In this document: positions 30,639-36,452 of the stretch, piece after piece
Layout: the number at the start of each line of letters is the position of its first letter
Numbering within the stretch: the stretch's first letter is position 1
NCBI GenBank assembly: GCA_018261815.1
Contig: JAGTRL010000008.1
Location: forward strand, 1-36,452
Direction of reading: 5' to 3'
Origin: Pseudomonadota bacterium
GTDB lineage: Bacteria > Pseudomonadota > Gammaproteobacteria > Burkholderiales > Burkholderiaceae_C
DNA length: 36,452 nucleotides
Made by a program: the position numbers and the translations under genes
Notes under the pieces: generated by a model
The model's database searches: none
What the model saw: only the letters and a program-made list of their open reading frames with translations
What the model was told of the DNA's origin: nothing

Positions 30639-30787
30639 GGGTGATTCTCCCTGGGTGGTGTCAGCCCGGGCGCATCATGCGCCAGAAGGTCGGCGATGCG
30701 CTCGATGCGGCGGTCGGGAGGCGGCATCGCCGTAGCGGCTTGGGAGTCCAGCGCGTACTGGCCCTGGCGCGGCAGGATGGTGGTCAC
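30635..30787 (-). CDS. Possible 50-aa leader gene overlapping tal
   Basis: A 50-codon frame begins at GTG 30787 (GAGG about 9 nt upstream) and stops at 30635, giving an ATGA overlap with tal identical to most junctions inside this operon. The product contains TTILPRQGQYALDSQAAT and DRRIERIADLLAHDAP: soluble, helical in the middle, no signal or membrane segment, no known family. A shorter version could begin at ATG 30727 (MPPPDRRIER). The open frame continues upstream into the decayed dehydrogenase without a convincing start, so it could instead be relic sequence. The coupling is seen; that it is translated is inference. Confidence 0.35.
   Translation of the reverse strand: MTTILPRQGQYALDSQAATAMPPPDRRIERIADLLAHDAPGLTPPRENHP
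30669..30683. promoter_or_regulatory. 15-bp palindrome 31 bp upstream of tal
   Basis: GGCGCAT-C-ATGCGCC is a perfect 7-bp inverted repeat about a single base, 30 bp upstream of the tal start. It could be an operator for the sugar operon or a chance palindrome within the small reading frame described here. It does not resemble a HexR-type site. Confidence 0.3.
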
Positions 30788-30812
30788 GCACTGCTGCCTC
30801 TGCTGCTTGGTG

Positions 30813-31058
30813 CAGCGCGCCGGCATCGCCGCCCCAGGCCTTGACCACGGCCGCGACGCCGGCGCTGACGGCGTCCTCGCTGGCCACGTCCATGGAGATG
30901 TCCATCGCCGGCCGCGCCGATCACCGCGGACTCTGCCGCCTGGCCACGGAGATAGGCGATGGCCCCTTGGCAGCTTGTTGCGCACAGGTCACGGCGATTT
31001 GCCTGCAAATGCCGCTGGCGGCGCCGGTGACGATGGCAATCTTGTCCTCCAGCTTCAT
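30813..31058 (-). pseudogene. Decayed short-chain dehydrogenase (3-hydroxybutyrate dehydrogenase-like)
   Basis: From ATG 31058 the first frame reads MKLEDKIAIVTGAASGICRQ, the Rossmann start of a BdhA-like SDR with the third glycine of GxxxGIG changed to Cys. It stops at 30921. The middle part continues in a second frame (about GAIAYLRGQAAESAVIGA) and then a third (MDISMDVASEDAVSAGVAAV to AWGG, from 30905). So at least two frameshifts have occurred. The homology ends near 30813, before the NAG, SYK catalytic and C-terminal parts of an SDR of about 260 aa. It is a non-functional remnant. Identity as hydroxybutyrate dehydrogenase is by resemblance of MKLE-K-AIVTGAASGI and VVKAWGG. Confidence 0.75.
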
Positions 31059-31147
31059 GGGCATCCTTCGGTTCATTGCCAGCTCGCGAGCGAACGGGCA
31101 CGGTTGCAAGCATTCTCCCTGCCCGATGCGGGCGGCACAATCGCAGC

Positions 31148-31570
31148 ATGCCTTCGCGCCGTCATCGCCAGGGTCTGCGCCGCCGCAGCGTTCTGATGGC
31201 CGTGCTGCCGTGGCTGGCCGGCAGCGCGTGGGCCGAGACAGCGTTGCAGCAGGCGATGCGCCGTGCCGAGGCGCTGAGGGACGAGGCCGTGCGCGCCGGC
31301 GACCAACCCTACGGTGCAGTGGTGCTGCGCGGCGAGATCGTCGTCGGCGCTGCGCCGAGCCGCGTCGTCACCGCCACCGACCCGACCGCGCATGCCGAGA
31401 TGGAGGCGCTGCGCGACGCCGCGCGCCGGCTGCGCACGCGCGACCTGGCGGGCTGCGTGTTGGTGTCCACCTCGCGACCCTGTCGCATGTGCGAAGCAGC
31501 GGCGGGTTGGGCAGGCATCTCGCGCATGGTCTACGGCGAGGCGCTCACCGACGGCGGGGCGCCGCGATGA
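31148..31570 (+). CDS. Exported nucleoside/cytidine deaminase-like zinc protein
   Basis: The 140-aa product has an export signal with a twin-arginine-like core (LRRRSVLMAVLPWLAGSAWA, cleavage after A29). A deaminase domain of the guanine/tRNA-adenosine deaminase group follows: PYGAVVLRGEIVVG, then zinc and catalytic residues in AHAEMEAL (H82, E84) and RPCRMCEA (C112, C115). All zinc ligands are kept. The domain ends soon after GISRMVYGEAL, shorter than GuaD at the C-terminus. Normal relatives are cytosolic; export through Tat, which carries folded metalloproteins, is unusual. The stop overlaps the ankyrin gene start (ATGA). Substrate is unknown. The start ATG 31148 is chosen because it gives the complete signal; no strong ribosome site is seen. 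Confidence 0.82.
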   Translation: MPSRRHRQGLRRRSVLMAVLPWLAGSAWAETALQQAMRRAEALRDEAVRAGDQPYGAVVLRGEIVVGAAPSRVVTATDPTAHAEMEALRDAARRLRTRDLAGCVLVSTSRPCRMCEAAAGWAGISRMVYGEALTDGGAPR

Positions 31571-32217
31571 GACGGCGCCTGCTGCTGGCTGCGGCCACCG
31601 TCTGGTCGGCGCAGGCGCGTGCGGACGGTGCCTCGCTGGTGGCGGCGGCCGAAGCTGGTGACCTGACCACATTGCGCCGGCTGCTGGATGCCGGCGCGCC
31701 CGTGGACCTGCGCGATGCGCGGCGCCGCACCGCGCTGCTGGCCGCCACCCACGCCAACCGCGTCGACGCAGCAAGGCTGCTCATCCAGCGCGGAGCGGAT
31801 GTCAATGCCAAGGACGACCTCCAGGACTCGCCTTTCCTCTACGCGGGCGCGCACGGCCGGTTGGAGATCCTGCAGCTGACGCTGGCCGGCGGCGCCAACC
31901 TGAGGAGCACCAACCGCTACGGCGGCACCGCGTTGATCCCGGCGGCGCACCACGGCCATGTGGAGACGGTGCGCGAACTGCTGAAGACGAAGATCGATGT
32001 CGACCATGTCAACCGCCTCGGCTGGACGGCGCTGCTCGAGGCCATCATTCTGGGCGACGGCGGTGCGGCCCACACCGAGATCGTGCGCCTGCTGGTGGCG
32101 AAGGGTGCCCGGTTGCAGTTGGCCGACGCCCAGGGCGTGACGCCGCTGGCCCATGCCGAACAGCGCGGCCAGAAGGCCATCGTCCAGATCCTGCGCCAGG
32201 CTGGCGCCAGGCCCTGA
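31567..32217 (+). CDS. Exported ankyrin-repeat protein
   Basis: The 216-aa product begins MRRRLLLAAATVWSAQARADG, a signal peptide with cleavage near residue 19. Six ankyrin repeats follow (for example AAEAGDLTTLRRLLDAGAPV, THANRVDAARLLIQRGADVN, AHHGHVETVRELLKTKIDVD, AEQRGQKAIVQILRQAGARP) and fill the rest of the protein. NRYGGTALIPAAHHGHVETV and NRLGWTALLEAIILGDGG are unusually well conserved features of one periplasmic Ank family. Ankyrin proteins bind other proteins and serve as immunity or assembly partners elsewhere. It is coupled to the deaminase by ATGA and followed after 12 bp by the RCC1-like gene, suggesting a common complex in the periplasm. That role is inference. Confidence 0.9.
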   Translation: MRRRLLLAAATVWSAQARADGASLVAAAEAGDLTTLRRLLDAGAPVDLRDARRRTALLAATHANRVDAARLLIQRGADVNAKDDLQDSPFLYAGAHGRLEILQLTLAGGANLRSTNRYGGTALIPAAHHGHVETVRELLKTKIDVDHVNRLGWTALLEAIILGDGGAAHTEIVRLLVAKGARLQLADAQGVTPLAHAEQRGQKAIVQILRQAGARP

Positions 32218-32229
32218 AGCCGGCTCGCC

Positions 32230-32922
32230 ATGCGGCGGCGCGGCGTCCTCTGCCTCCTCAGCGGTACCTGCATCTCCCTGTCCAGCAGCCCCACCCCGGC
32301 CGTCGCGTCTGGCCCTGCATTCGCGGCCGGTGAATCGGGCTGGTTCGCGATCGATGGCTCGCGACAGCTGTGGCATGGCGCTCAGGCCGCGCCGCAACGC
32401 GTGGCCGGTGACGTGGTGGCGGCCTGCATCGGCGATGGTGCCGATTACTACGTCCGCAGCGACGGCACGCTGTGGGTCAAGGGCCTGGCGCACCGCGGCC
32501 AGTACGGCGACGGCCGCCTCGCCGCCGGCTCTGACTTCATCACCACCGCCGGCGAGGCCGTGGCGGTGAAAGCCCACACCGGCCACGCAATCTACCTGCG
32601 GGGCGACGGCGTGGTGCTGGGCACCGGCGGCAACCGCTACGGCCAGCTGTCCTCGCACGGCCTGGGCGACAAGGCCGACCGCTGGGGGCCGATCTTTGAC
32701 GGCGCGCGCGCCATCGCCACCGGCTCGCGCCATTCGCTGGCGATCCGCTACGACGCCAGAATGTGGGGGTGGGGCGCGGGTTTCGGCATCGAGCCGCGCA
32801 TGCTGCTTGAGGCTGTGCTCGCCACCGCGGCCGGCCACAGCGCCACGTTGGCGCTCGACGCCAAAGGCGCGCTATGGCAATGGGATGGCGGCGGCGCGCC
32901 GCGCCGGCTGCCACGGCAATGA
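32230..32922 (+). CDS. Exported RCC1/BLIP-II-like repeat protein
   Basis: The 230-aa product has a basic start and signal-like segment (MRRRGVLCLLSGTCISLSSS, cleavage perhaps near 27-32). About five RCC1-type blade repeats follow: IGDGADYYVRSDGTLWVKG, AHTGHAIYLRGDGVVLGTGG with NRYGQL, ATGSRHSLAIRYDARMWGWG, and AAGHSATLALDAKGALWQWDGG. Classical RCC1 and BLIP-II propellers have seven blades and about 270-400 residues, so this is small, perhaps a partial or oligomeric propeller. It is the third gene of the deaminase-ankyrin cassette, 12 bp behind the ankyrin gene. Such propellers typically bind proteins; the partner is unknown. Confidence 0.75.
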   Translation: MRRRGVLCLLSGTCISLSSSPTPAVASGPAFAAGESGWFAIDGSRQLWHGAQAAPQRVAGDVVAACIGDGADYYVRSDGTLWVKGLAHRGQYGDGRLAAGSDFITTAGEAVAVKAHTGHAIYLRGDGVVLGTGGNRYGQLSSHGLGDKADRWGPIFDGARAIATGSRHSLAIRYDARMWGWGAGFGIEPRMLLEAVLATAAGHSATLALDAKGALWQWDGGGAPRRLPRQ

Positions 32923-32924
32923 AC

Positions 32925-32950
32925 CGGGCCGGCGCGCGTACGCCGGTCCG
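32925..32950 (+). terminator. GC-rich hairpin after the three-gene cassette
   Basis: CGGGCCGGCG-CGCGTA-CGCCGGTCCG forms a 10-bp stem with one G-U pair and a 6-nt loop, beginning 3 nt after the RCC1-like stop. No T-run follows, so termination by this hairpin alone is uncertain. Confidence 0.4.
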
Positions 32951-33145
32951 TGTCAAGAACAAATGGCGACCGCTTTCATGTCGCCGCCGAGCGAGAGCGA
33001 AAAGAGCCCCGAGGCGTTTGGCCTGCCACCCACCAGCGCCGGCATGCATGACAGGCGCCATCGCTGCGCAGGCGACCCAAGAGCGGCGCCGAATCGATGT
33101 GCCCGCTCCAACTGCAGATGAAGCGTGTGTCGCGCCGACCCTCGA
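32951..33145. other. Unexplained non-coding segment
   Basis: Between the RCC1-like gene and the small membrane gene no reading frame has a convincing start plus family likeness. Open frames exist on both strands but look like GC-rich shadows. The segment may be remnant DNA; I see no repeat, tRNA or transposon end in it. Confidence 0.35.
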
Positions 33146-33358
33146 TTAGCGCGGACCGGATCCTCCACGCTCGGCGATCGATGCCACGTAGGCCCACGCA
33201 CCAATCACCATCGCGGCCACGCCAGCGTTCATCAGCGTGCCGATCTGCAGTCCGCCGACATGCCAGACTCCCGACAAACGAAGCGCCACGGCGCAGGTCA
33301 CGGCGGCCAGGCCGAGCAGGCCGGCAATACGGCCAATCCATATCAGCAGACTGTTCAT
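33146..33358 (-). CDS. Small inner-membrane protein of unknown function
   Basis: The 70-aa product begins MNSLLIWIGRIAGLLGLAAV and has two hydrophobic segments (about 3-26 and 37-60) separated by a short loop SGVWHVGGLQIGT. The ATG at 33358 has an excellent AAAGGAGG ribosome site, which supports real translation; longer upstream frame is not used. It is divergent from the Sel1-SLT gene. No named family is recognised. Confidence 0.7.
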   Translation of the reverse strand: MNSLLIWIGRIAGLLGLAAVTCAVALRLSGVWHVGGLQIGTLMNAGVAAMVIGAWAYVASIAERGGSGPR

Positions 33359-33402
33359 CGCCCCTCCTTTGCCCGCGTAGCGTCTTGGCGTCCCGGATGC
33401 GC

Positions 33403-33432
33403 TTGTCATTGCCACCGAGCCAACGATAGACT
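33403..33432 (+). promoter_or_regulatory. Candidate sigma-70 promoter for the Sel1-SLT gene
   Basis: TTGTCA (33403-33408), an 18-bp spacer and TAGACT (33427-33432) lie 20 bp before the ATG at 33453. The expected transcript start near 33439 leaves a leader of only about 14 nt without a clear ribosome site. Confidence 0.35.
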
Positions 33433-33452
33433 CGCGACTGTACCTGCCGATT

Positions 33453-34487
33453 ATGCGTACGCCGTCGTTCAACCCATTTCTGTCGAGTCGATTCGGCCAG
33501 ACCATTGCCCTTGGCCTCTGCCTGACGGTGCTGCTGTATGGCACCGTCCGCGCACAAGCCCCGGCCATCACCCTGGACGCTTTGCCGCGCCCCTCGACTC
33601 CGCCACCCGAAACAGGGCCCGTCGTACCCGCCCAGGTTCAGCGTTGGCGTCAGGAGGCGTTGGCCTACGAACATGGCGACAACGTGCCACGCGACCCGGT
33701 TCGCGCCGCGCAGTTGTATTGTCGTGCCGCCCGCTATGGCGACCCGCAGGCACAGTACAGCCTGGCCTGGATGTTGACCAATGCACGGGGCATCGAGCGT
33801 GACGACGCCCAGGCGGCCCACCTGTTTGCGGCCGCCGCCGAGCAGGGTATGGTGCAGGCGCAGAACATGCTAGCGTCCATGGGCACGCCACTTGGTGCGC
33901 CGCCAGCGTGCTTGAGGCCGCCTGATGAATCCGATCCCACGCCGTCCGCAGGCGTCGCGGGCGCAGCCAAGGCGCAACCCGGCCGATCGGTCGCCGCGCT
34001 GCGAGAACTGCCCGCCCCACCCAATGCGCCGGAGCCGATCGTCCGCTACGTCAACCTGATCGCCCCCGAATACCGGCTGGCCCCGCACTTGGTGCTGGCC
34101 GTGATGGCCACGGAATCCAACTTCGACCCCTGGGCCGTCTCGCCCAAGAACGCCCAGGGGTTGATGCAGTTGATGCCCGGCACGGCCACGCGCTTCAAGG
34201 TGCGCCAGATCCAGGACCCGGCGCAGAACATACGCGGTGGCATGGCGTACCTGCGCTGGCTGCTGGCCTATTTCGAAGGCGATCTGGCGCTCGTGCTGGC
34301 GGCCTACAACGCCGGCGAGCGGGCGGTTGAGCGCTACCAGGGCGTGCCGCCCTATGCCGAAACGCGTCACTACGTGCAACGCATTCTTTCAAAGATGGGC
34401 GGACAGCGTTTGCATCCATTCGACGCATCGATCACCGCACCCTCCAGCACATTGAAGTCGTTGCGCGATCCGGCCCGCGTTCGCTGA
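33453..34487 (+). CDS. Exported lytic transglycosylase with Sel1-like repeats
   Basis: The 344-aa product has a signal peptide (about 1-34, ending TVRA/QAP). Two Sel1-like (TPR-type) repeats come next (62-143, RDPVRAAQLYCRAARYGDPQAQYSLAWM and ERDDAQAAHLFAAAAEQGMVQAQNMLA in part). A proline-rich linker (147-195) leads to a C-terminal SLT domain. Its catalytic glutamate is E221 in VMATESNFDPWAVSPKNAQG, with GLMQLMPGTA and LAAYNAGERAV following. It should cut periplasmic peptidoglycan. Sel1 repeats usually mediate protein binding, so the enzyme may be tethered to a machine. Separate from the SLT gene at 11999. Confidence 0.9.
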   Translation: MRTPSFNPFLSSRFGQTIALGLCLTVLLYGTVRAQAPAITLDALPRPSTPPPETGPVVPAQVQRWRQEALAYEHGDNVPRDPVRAAQLYCRAARYGDPQAQYSLAWMLTNARGIERDDAQAAHLFAAAAEQGMVQAQNMLASMGTPLGAPPACLRPPDESDPTPSAGVAGAAKAQPGRSVAALRELPAPPNAPEPIVRYVNLIAPEYRLAPHLVLAVMATESNFDPWAVSPKNAQGLMQLMPGTATRFKVRQIQDPAQNIRGGMAYLRWLLAYFEGDLALVLAAYNAGERAVERYQGVPPYAETRHYVQRILSKMGGQRLHPFDASITAPSSTLKSLRDPARVR

Positions 34488-34531
34488 CCAATCCGAGTGG
34501 CGCTAGGCCCGCGTCGAGGCCCTGCACTGCG

Positions 34532-35037
34532 TTGGCGACATGCCCTTTGGCTCCATCGGCCCGCGCGCGCAGCGCTTCGGCGCTGCTGCTCGGCCTCGTG
34601 GCCGTGCGGCTGAAGCTGCCGGCGCTGGTGGGCTACCTGGTGACCGGCGTGGCCATCGGCCTGGCCGCGCCGGGCTTCGTCGCCGACATCGAGATTGCCG
34701 CGCAGCTGTCGGAGACCAGTGTCATGCTGCTGATGGTCGGCGTGGGCCTGCAGGTTTCACTGCAAGATCTGCTGTCAGTGCGCCGCCTCGGATTGCCCGG
34801 CGCCGTGATGCAGATGCTCGCTGCCACGGCCATGGGCGCGGCGGTTGCGCTGTGGTGGGGCTGGCCAGCACGGTGGCGCTGGCCATGGCGCCTGAAAACC
34901 AGGGCCTGACCGACTCGGGCAACGGTTGTATTCCTTTCGGCTGGCTGGTGGTGGAGGACCTGGCGAAGGCGGTGGTGCTGGTGCTGGTGGCGCCGATGGC
35001 CGTGTTGATGGCCCACTACGGCGGCGGCCTCGGATGA
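34532..35037 (+). pseudogene. Decayed Kef-type monovalent cation:proton antiporter
   Basis: The first frame reads VRLKLPALVGYLVTGVAIGL, then LSETSVMLLMVGVGLQVSLQ and ALWWGW, the N-terminal membrane part of KefB/YbaL-like CPA2 antiporters. Near 34858 the homology jumps frame to LASTVALAMAPENQGLTDSG and then FGWLVVEDLAKAVVLVLVAP, with about a dozen expected residues missing between. It then ends at a stop at 35037. Intact members have about 550-650 residues with further membrane segments and TrkA domains. The deletion, frameshift and 3' truncation make it non-functional. Confidence 0.85.
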
Positions 35038-35062
35038 ATCCATCCTCGGCCGCGATTCGGCA

Positions 35063-36235
35063 TCAGGCAGCGGCCAGCCGGGTCTCGACCGCGCGTGCGA
35101 AGAAGGCCGCGCCCAATGGCAGCGCGCGGTCGTTGAAGTCATAGGCCGGGTTGTGTACCTCGCAGGCGCCTGCGCCGGCGCCGTTGCCGATGTTCAGGTA
35201 GCAGCCGGGCACCTGCTCGAGCATGAAGGAGAAATCCTCCGAGGCCATGATCAGCGGCGGGTTGCGGTCCACTTTGTCGGCGCCGACCAAGTCATTGCAG
35301 ATGCGTGCGGCGAACTCGGCTTCGGCGGCATCGTTGACGGTGGGCGCGAACAGCGCGCGGAAGTCGACTTCGGCACGGGCGCCGAAGGCTGCGGCGGTGT
35401 GTTCGGCGACGCGGCGCATCGATGCCTCCACCAACTGCATGACCTCGCCCGAGAAGGCGCGCACCGTGCCGCCGAGCTCGGCGCTTTGCGGGATGACGTT
35501 GTAGGCATCGCCGCCGTGGATGCGTGTCACCGACAGCACGGCGGTGTCCAGCGGCGCGACGTTGCGCGCCACGATGCTCTGCAGGCTGACGGCGATCTGC
35601 GCCGCGGCCAGCGCCGCATCGACGCCGGTCTCGGGCCGTGCGCCATGGGCGCCCTTGCCGGCCACGCGGATGTCGAAGAAGGCACCGCCGGCCATCATCG
35701 GCCCGGCGCGCACCGCAAAGCGGCCCACCTCCAGGCTCGGCCGGTTGTGCATGCCGAAGAGGGCCTGGCAGGGAAAGCGCCCGAACAGGCCGTCGTCGAT
35801 CATCGCCTTGGCACCGCCCAGGCCTTCTTCCGCCGGCTGGAAGATGAAGTTCACCACGCCGTCGAAGCGGCGCGTTGCCGCCAGGTAGCGCGCCGCGCCC
35901 AGCAGCATCGCCGTGTGGCCGTCGTGGCCGCAGGCATGCATCACGCCCTTGTTCACCGAGCAGTGGCCGAAGCGGTTGACTTCCAGGATCGGCAGCGCGT
36001 CCATGTCGGCGCGCAGGCCGATCGACCGCGTGCTGCTCCCGGCGCGCAGCACGCCGACCACGCCGGTGCGGCCGACGCCGCGGTGCACCTCGTCGAAGCC
36101 GAAGGCCTCGAGCTTGGCCGCCACCAGGCCCGCGGTGCGGTTCTCCTGGAAGCCCAGCTCCGGGTGGGCATGGATGTCCTGCCGCCAGGCGGTCATCTCG
36201 GCATGCAGCGGGGCGAGCAGTTCGACGGTGGCCAT
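35063..36235 (-). CDS. M20D-family amidohydrolase (hippurate hydrolase-like)
   Basis: The 390-aa cytosolic metallopeptidase-like enzyme should hydrolyse an N-acyl amino acid or related amide. It has HAHPELGFQE (22-31), the metal motif GLRADMDALP (73-82), HACGHDGHTAMLLG (100-113, Cys and His ligands), QPAEEGLGG (133-141) and the dimerisation domain with AHGARPETGVD. MASEDFSFMLEQVPGCYLNIG near the C-terminus is typical of the hippuricase/IAA-amide hydrolase group. The ATG at 36235 lies 16 bp behind the acyl-CoA dehydrogenase stop, so the two are probably co-transcribed. The exact substrate cannot be told. Confidence 0.92.
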   Translation of the reverse strand: MATVELLAPLHAEMTAWRQDIHAHPELGFQENRTAGLVAAKLEAFGFDEVHRGVGRTGVVGVLRAGSSTRSIGLRADMDALPILEVNRFGHCSVNKGVMHACGHDGHTAMLLGAARYLAATRRFDGVVNFIFQPAEEGLGGAKAMIDDGLFGRFPCQALFGMHNRPSLEVGRFAVRAGPMMAGGAFFDIRVAGKGAHGARPETGVDAALAAAQIAVSLQSIVARNVAPLDTAVLSVTRIHGGDAYNVIPQSAELGGTVRAFSGEVMQLVEASMRRVAEHTAAAFGARAEVDFRALFAPTVNDAAEAEFAARICNDLVGADKVDRNPPLIMASEDFSFMLEQVPGCYLNIGNGAGAGACEVHNPAYDFNDRALPLGAAFFARAVETRLAAA

Positions 36236-36251
36236 GGCTTCGCGCTTTCTC

Positions 36252-36452
36252 TCAATAGGATTTCGGCAGGTCCAGCACCTTCTCGGCGATGAAGGACAGG
36301 ATCATCTGTTCGCTGACCGGCGCAATGCGCGTGATCATCACCTCGCGCAGCAGCCTCTCGACGTGGTACTCCTTGGCATAGCCGAAGCCGCCATGCGTCA
36401 GCACCGCCTGCTGGCAGGACTCATAGCCGGCTCGCGCACCGAGGAACTTGGC
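36252..36452 (-). CDS. Acyl-CoA dehydrogenase (C-terminal 66 residues; 5' part outside window)
   Basis: The visible end reads through QQAVLTHGGFGYAKEYHVER and RLLREVMITRIAPVSEQMIL to FIAEKVLDLPKSY and stops at 36252-36254. GGFGYAKEYHVERLLREV is the C-terminal signature of flavin-dependent acyl-CoA dehydrogenases (the GG-Gx-E-hxRhhRD region). Here RLLREV replaces the usual RLYRDA, and IAPVSEQMIL the usual IYEGTSEIQ, as in several Burkholderiales paralogues. It lies upstream of the amidohydrolase on the same strand. Substrate is unknown. Confidence 0.9.
   Translation of the reverse strand, partial: AKFLGARAGYESCQQAVLTHGGFGYAKEYHVERLLREVMITRIAPVSEQMILSFIAEKVLDLPKSY

Overview
The window is about 36.5 kb of GC-rich (clearly above 60 % G+C by eye), gene-dense chromosomal DNA with no rRNA operon, phage, transposase or CRISPR array. 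Protein sequences and gene orders (pilB-pilC-pilD-coaE-zapD; rplU-rpmA-obgE-proB; hemA-prfA-prmC; proS followed by a lytic transglycosylase) point to a betaproteobacterium of the order Burkholderiales, probably a Rubrivivax/Leptothrix/Methylibium-type lineage. The placement is inferred from sequence recall, not from a search.

Layout: (1) 1-5048, minus strand: type IV pilus/type II secretion assembly genes pilB, pilC, pilD, followed by coaE and zapD. (2) 5.2-6.3 kb, minus: tRNA-Pro(CGG) and the isoprenoid-quinone side-chain synthase ispB. Divergent from it are rplU, rpmA, a UUCG-loop terminator, obgE and proB (6.4-9.5 kb). (3) 9.5-12.7 kb: rppH divergent from proS, with a lytic transglycosylase coupled to proS by an ATGA overlap. 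(4) 12.7-17.8 kb, minus: ubiX, an intergenic repeat, grxD, a beta-barrel-like protein, then hemA-prfA-prmC. The hemA promoter appears to drive a leaderless transcript. (5) 17.9-21.4 kb: a small membrane protein, miaB with a coupled exported protein, and an orphan CYP153-type cytochrome P450.

(6) 21.4-30.8 kb, minus: a compact sugar operon, tal-ppgK-pgi-gnd-zwf-pgl-glucosidase. Five of its six junctions are 4-bp ATGA overlaps; pgi-gnd is a 28-bp gap. Together the genes form a route from a glucoside to free glucose, glucose 6-phosphate, both directions of hexose phosphate metabolism and the pentose phosphate pathway. A 50-codon reading frame upstream of tal has the same ATGA overlap and may be an undescribed leader gene.

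(7) 30.8-35.0 kb is the accessory-looking part. It holds a decayed hydroxybutyrate dehydrogenase-like pseudogene, then a three-gene plus-strand cassette (exported nucleoside deaminase, exported ankyrin-repeat protein, exported RCC1-repeat protein), an unexplained segment, a small membrane protein, a Sel1-SLT lytic transglycosylase and a decayed Kef-type antiporter. The cassette is the best candidate here for an undescribed system: a Tat-like exported zinc deaminase coupled to two repeat-scaffold proteins of kinds that elsewhere act as binders or inhibitors. (8) 35.06-36.45 kb, minus: an M20 amidohydrolase and the 3' end of an acyl-CoA dehydrogenase.
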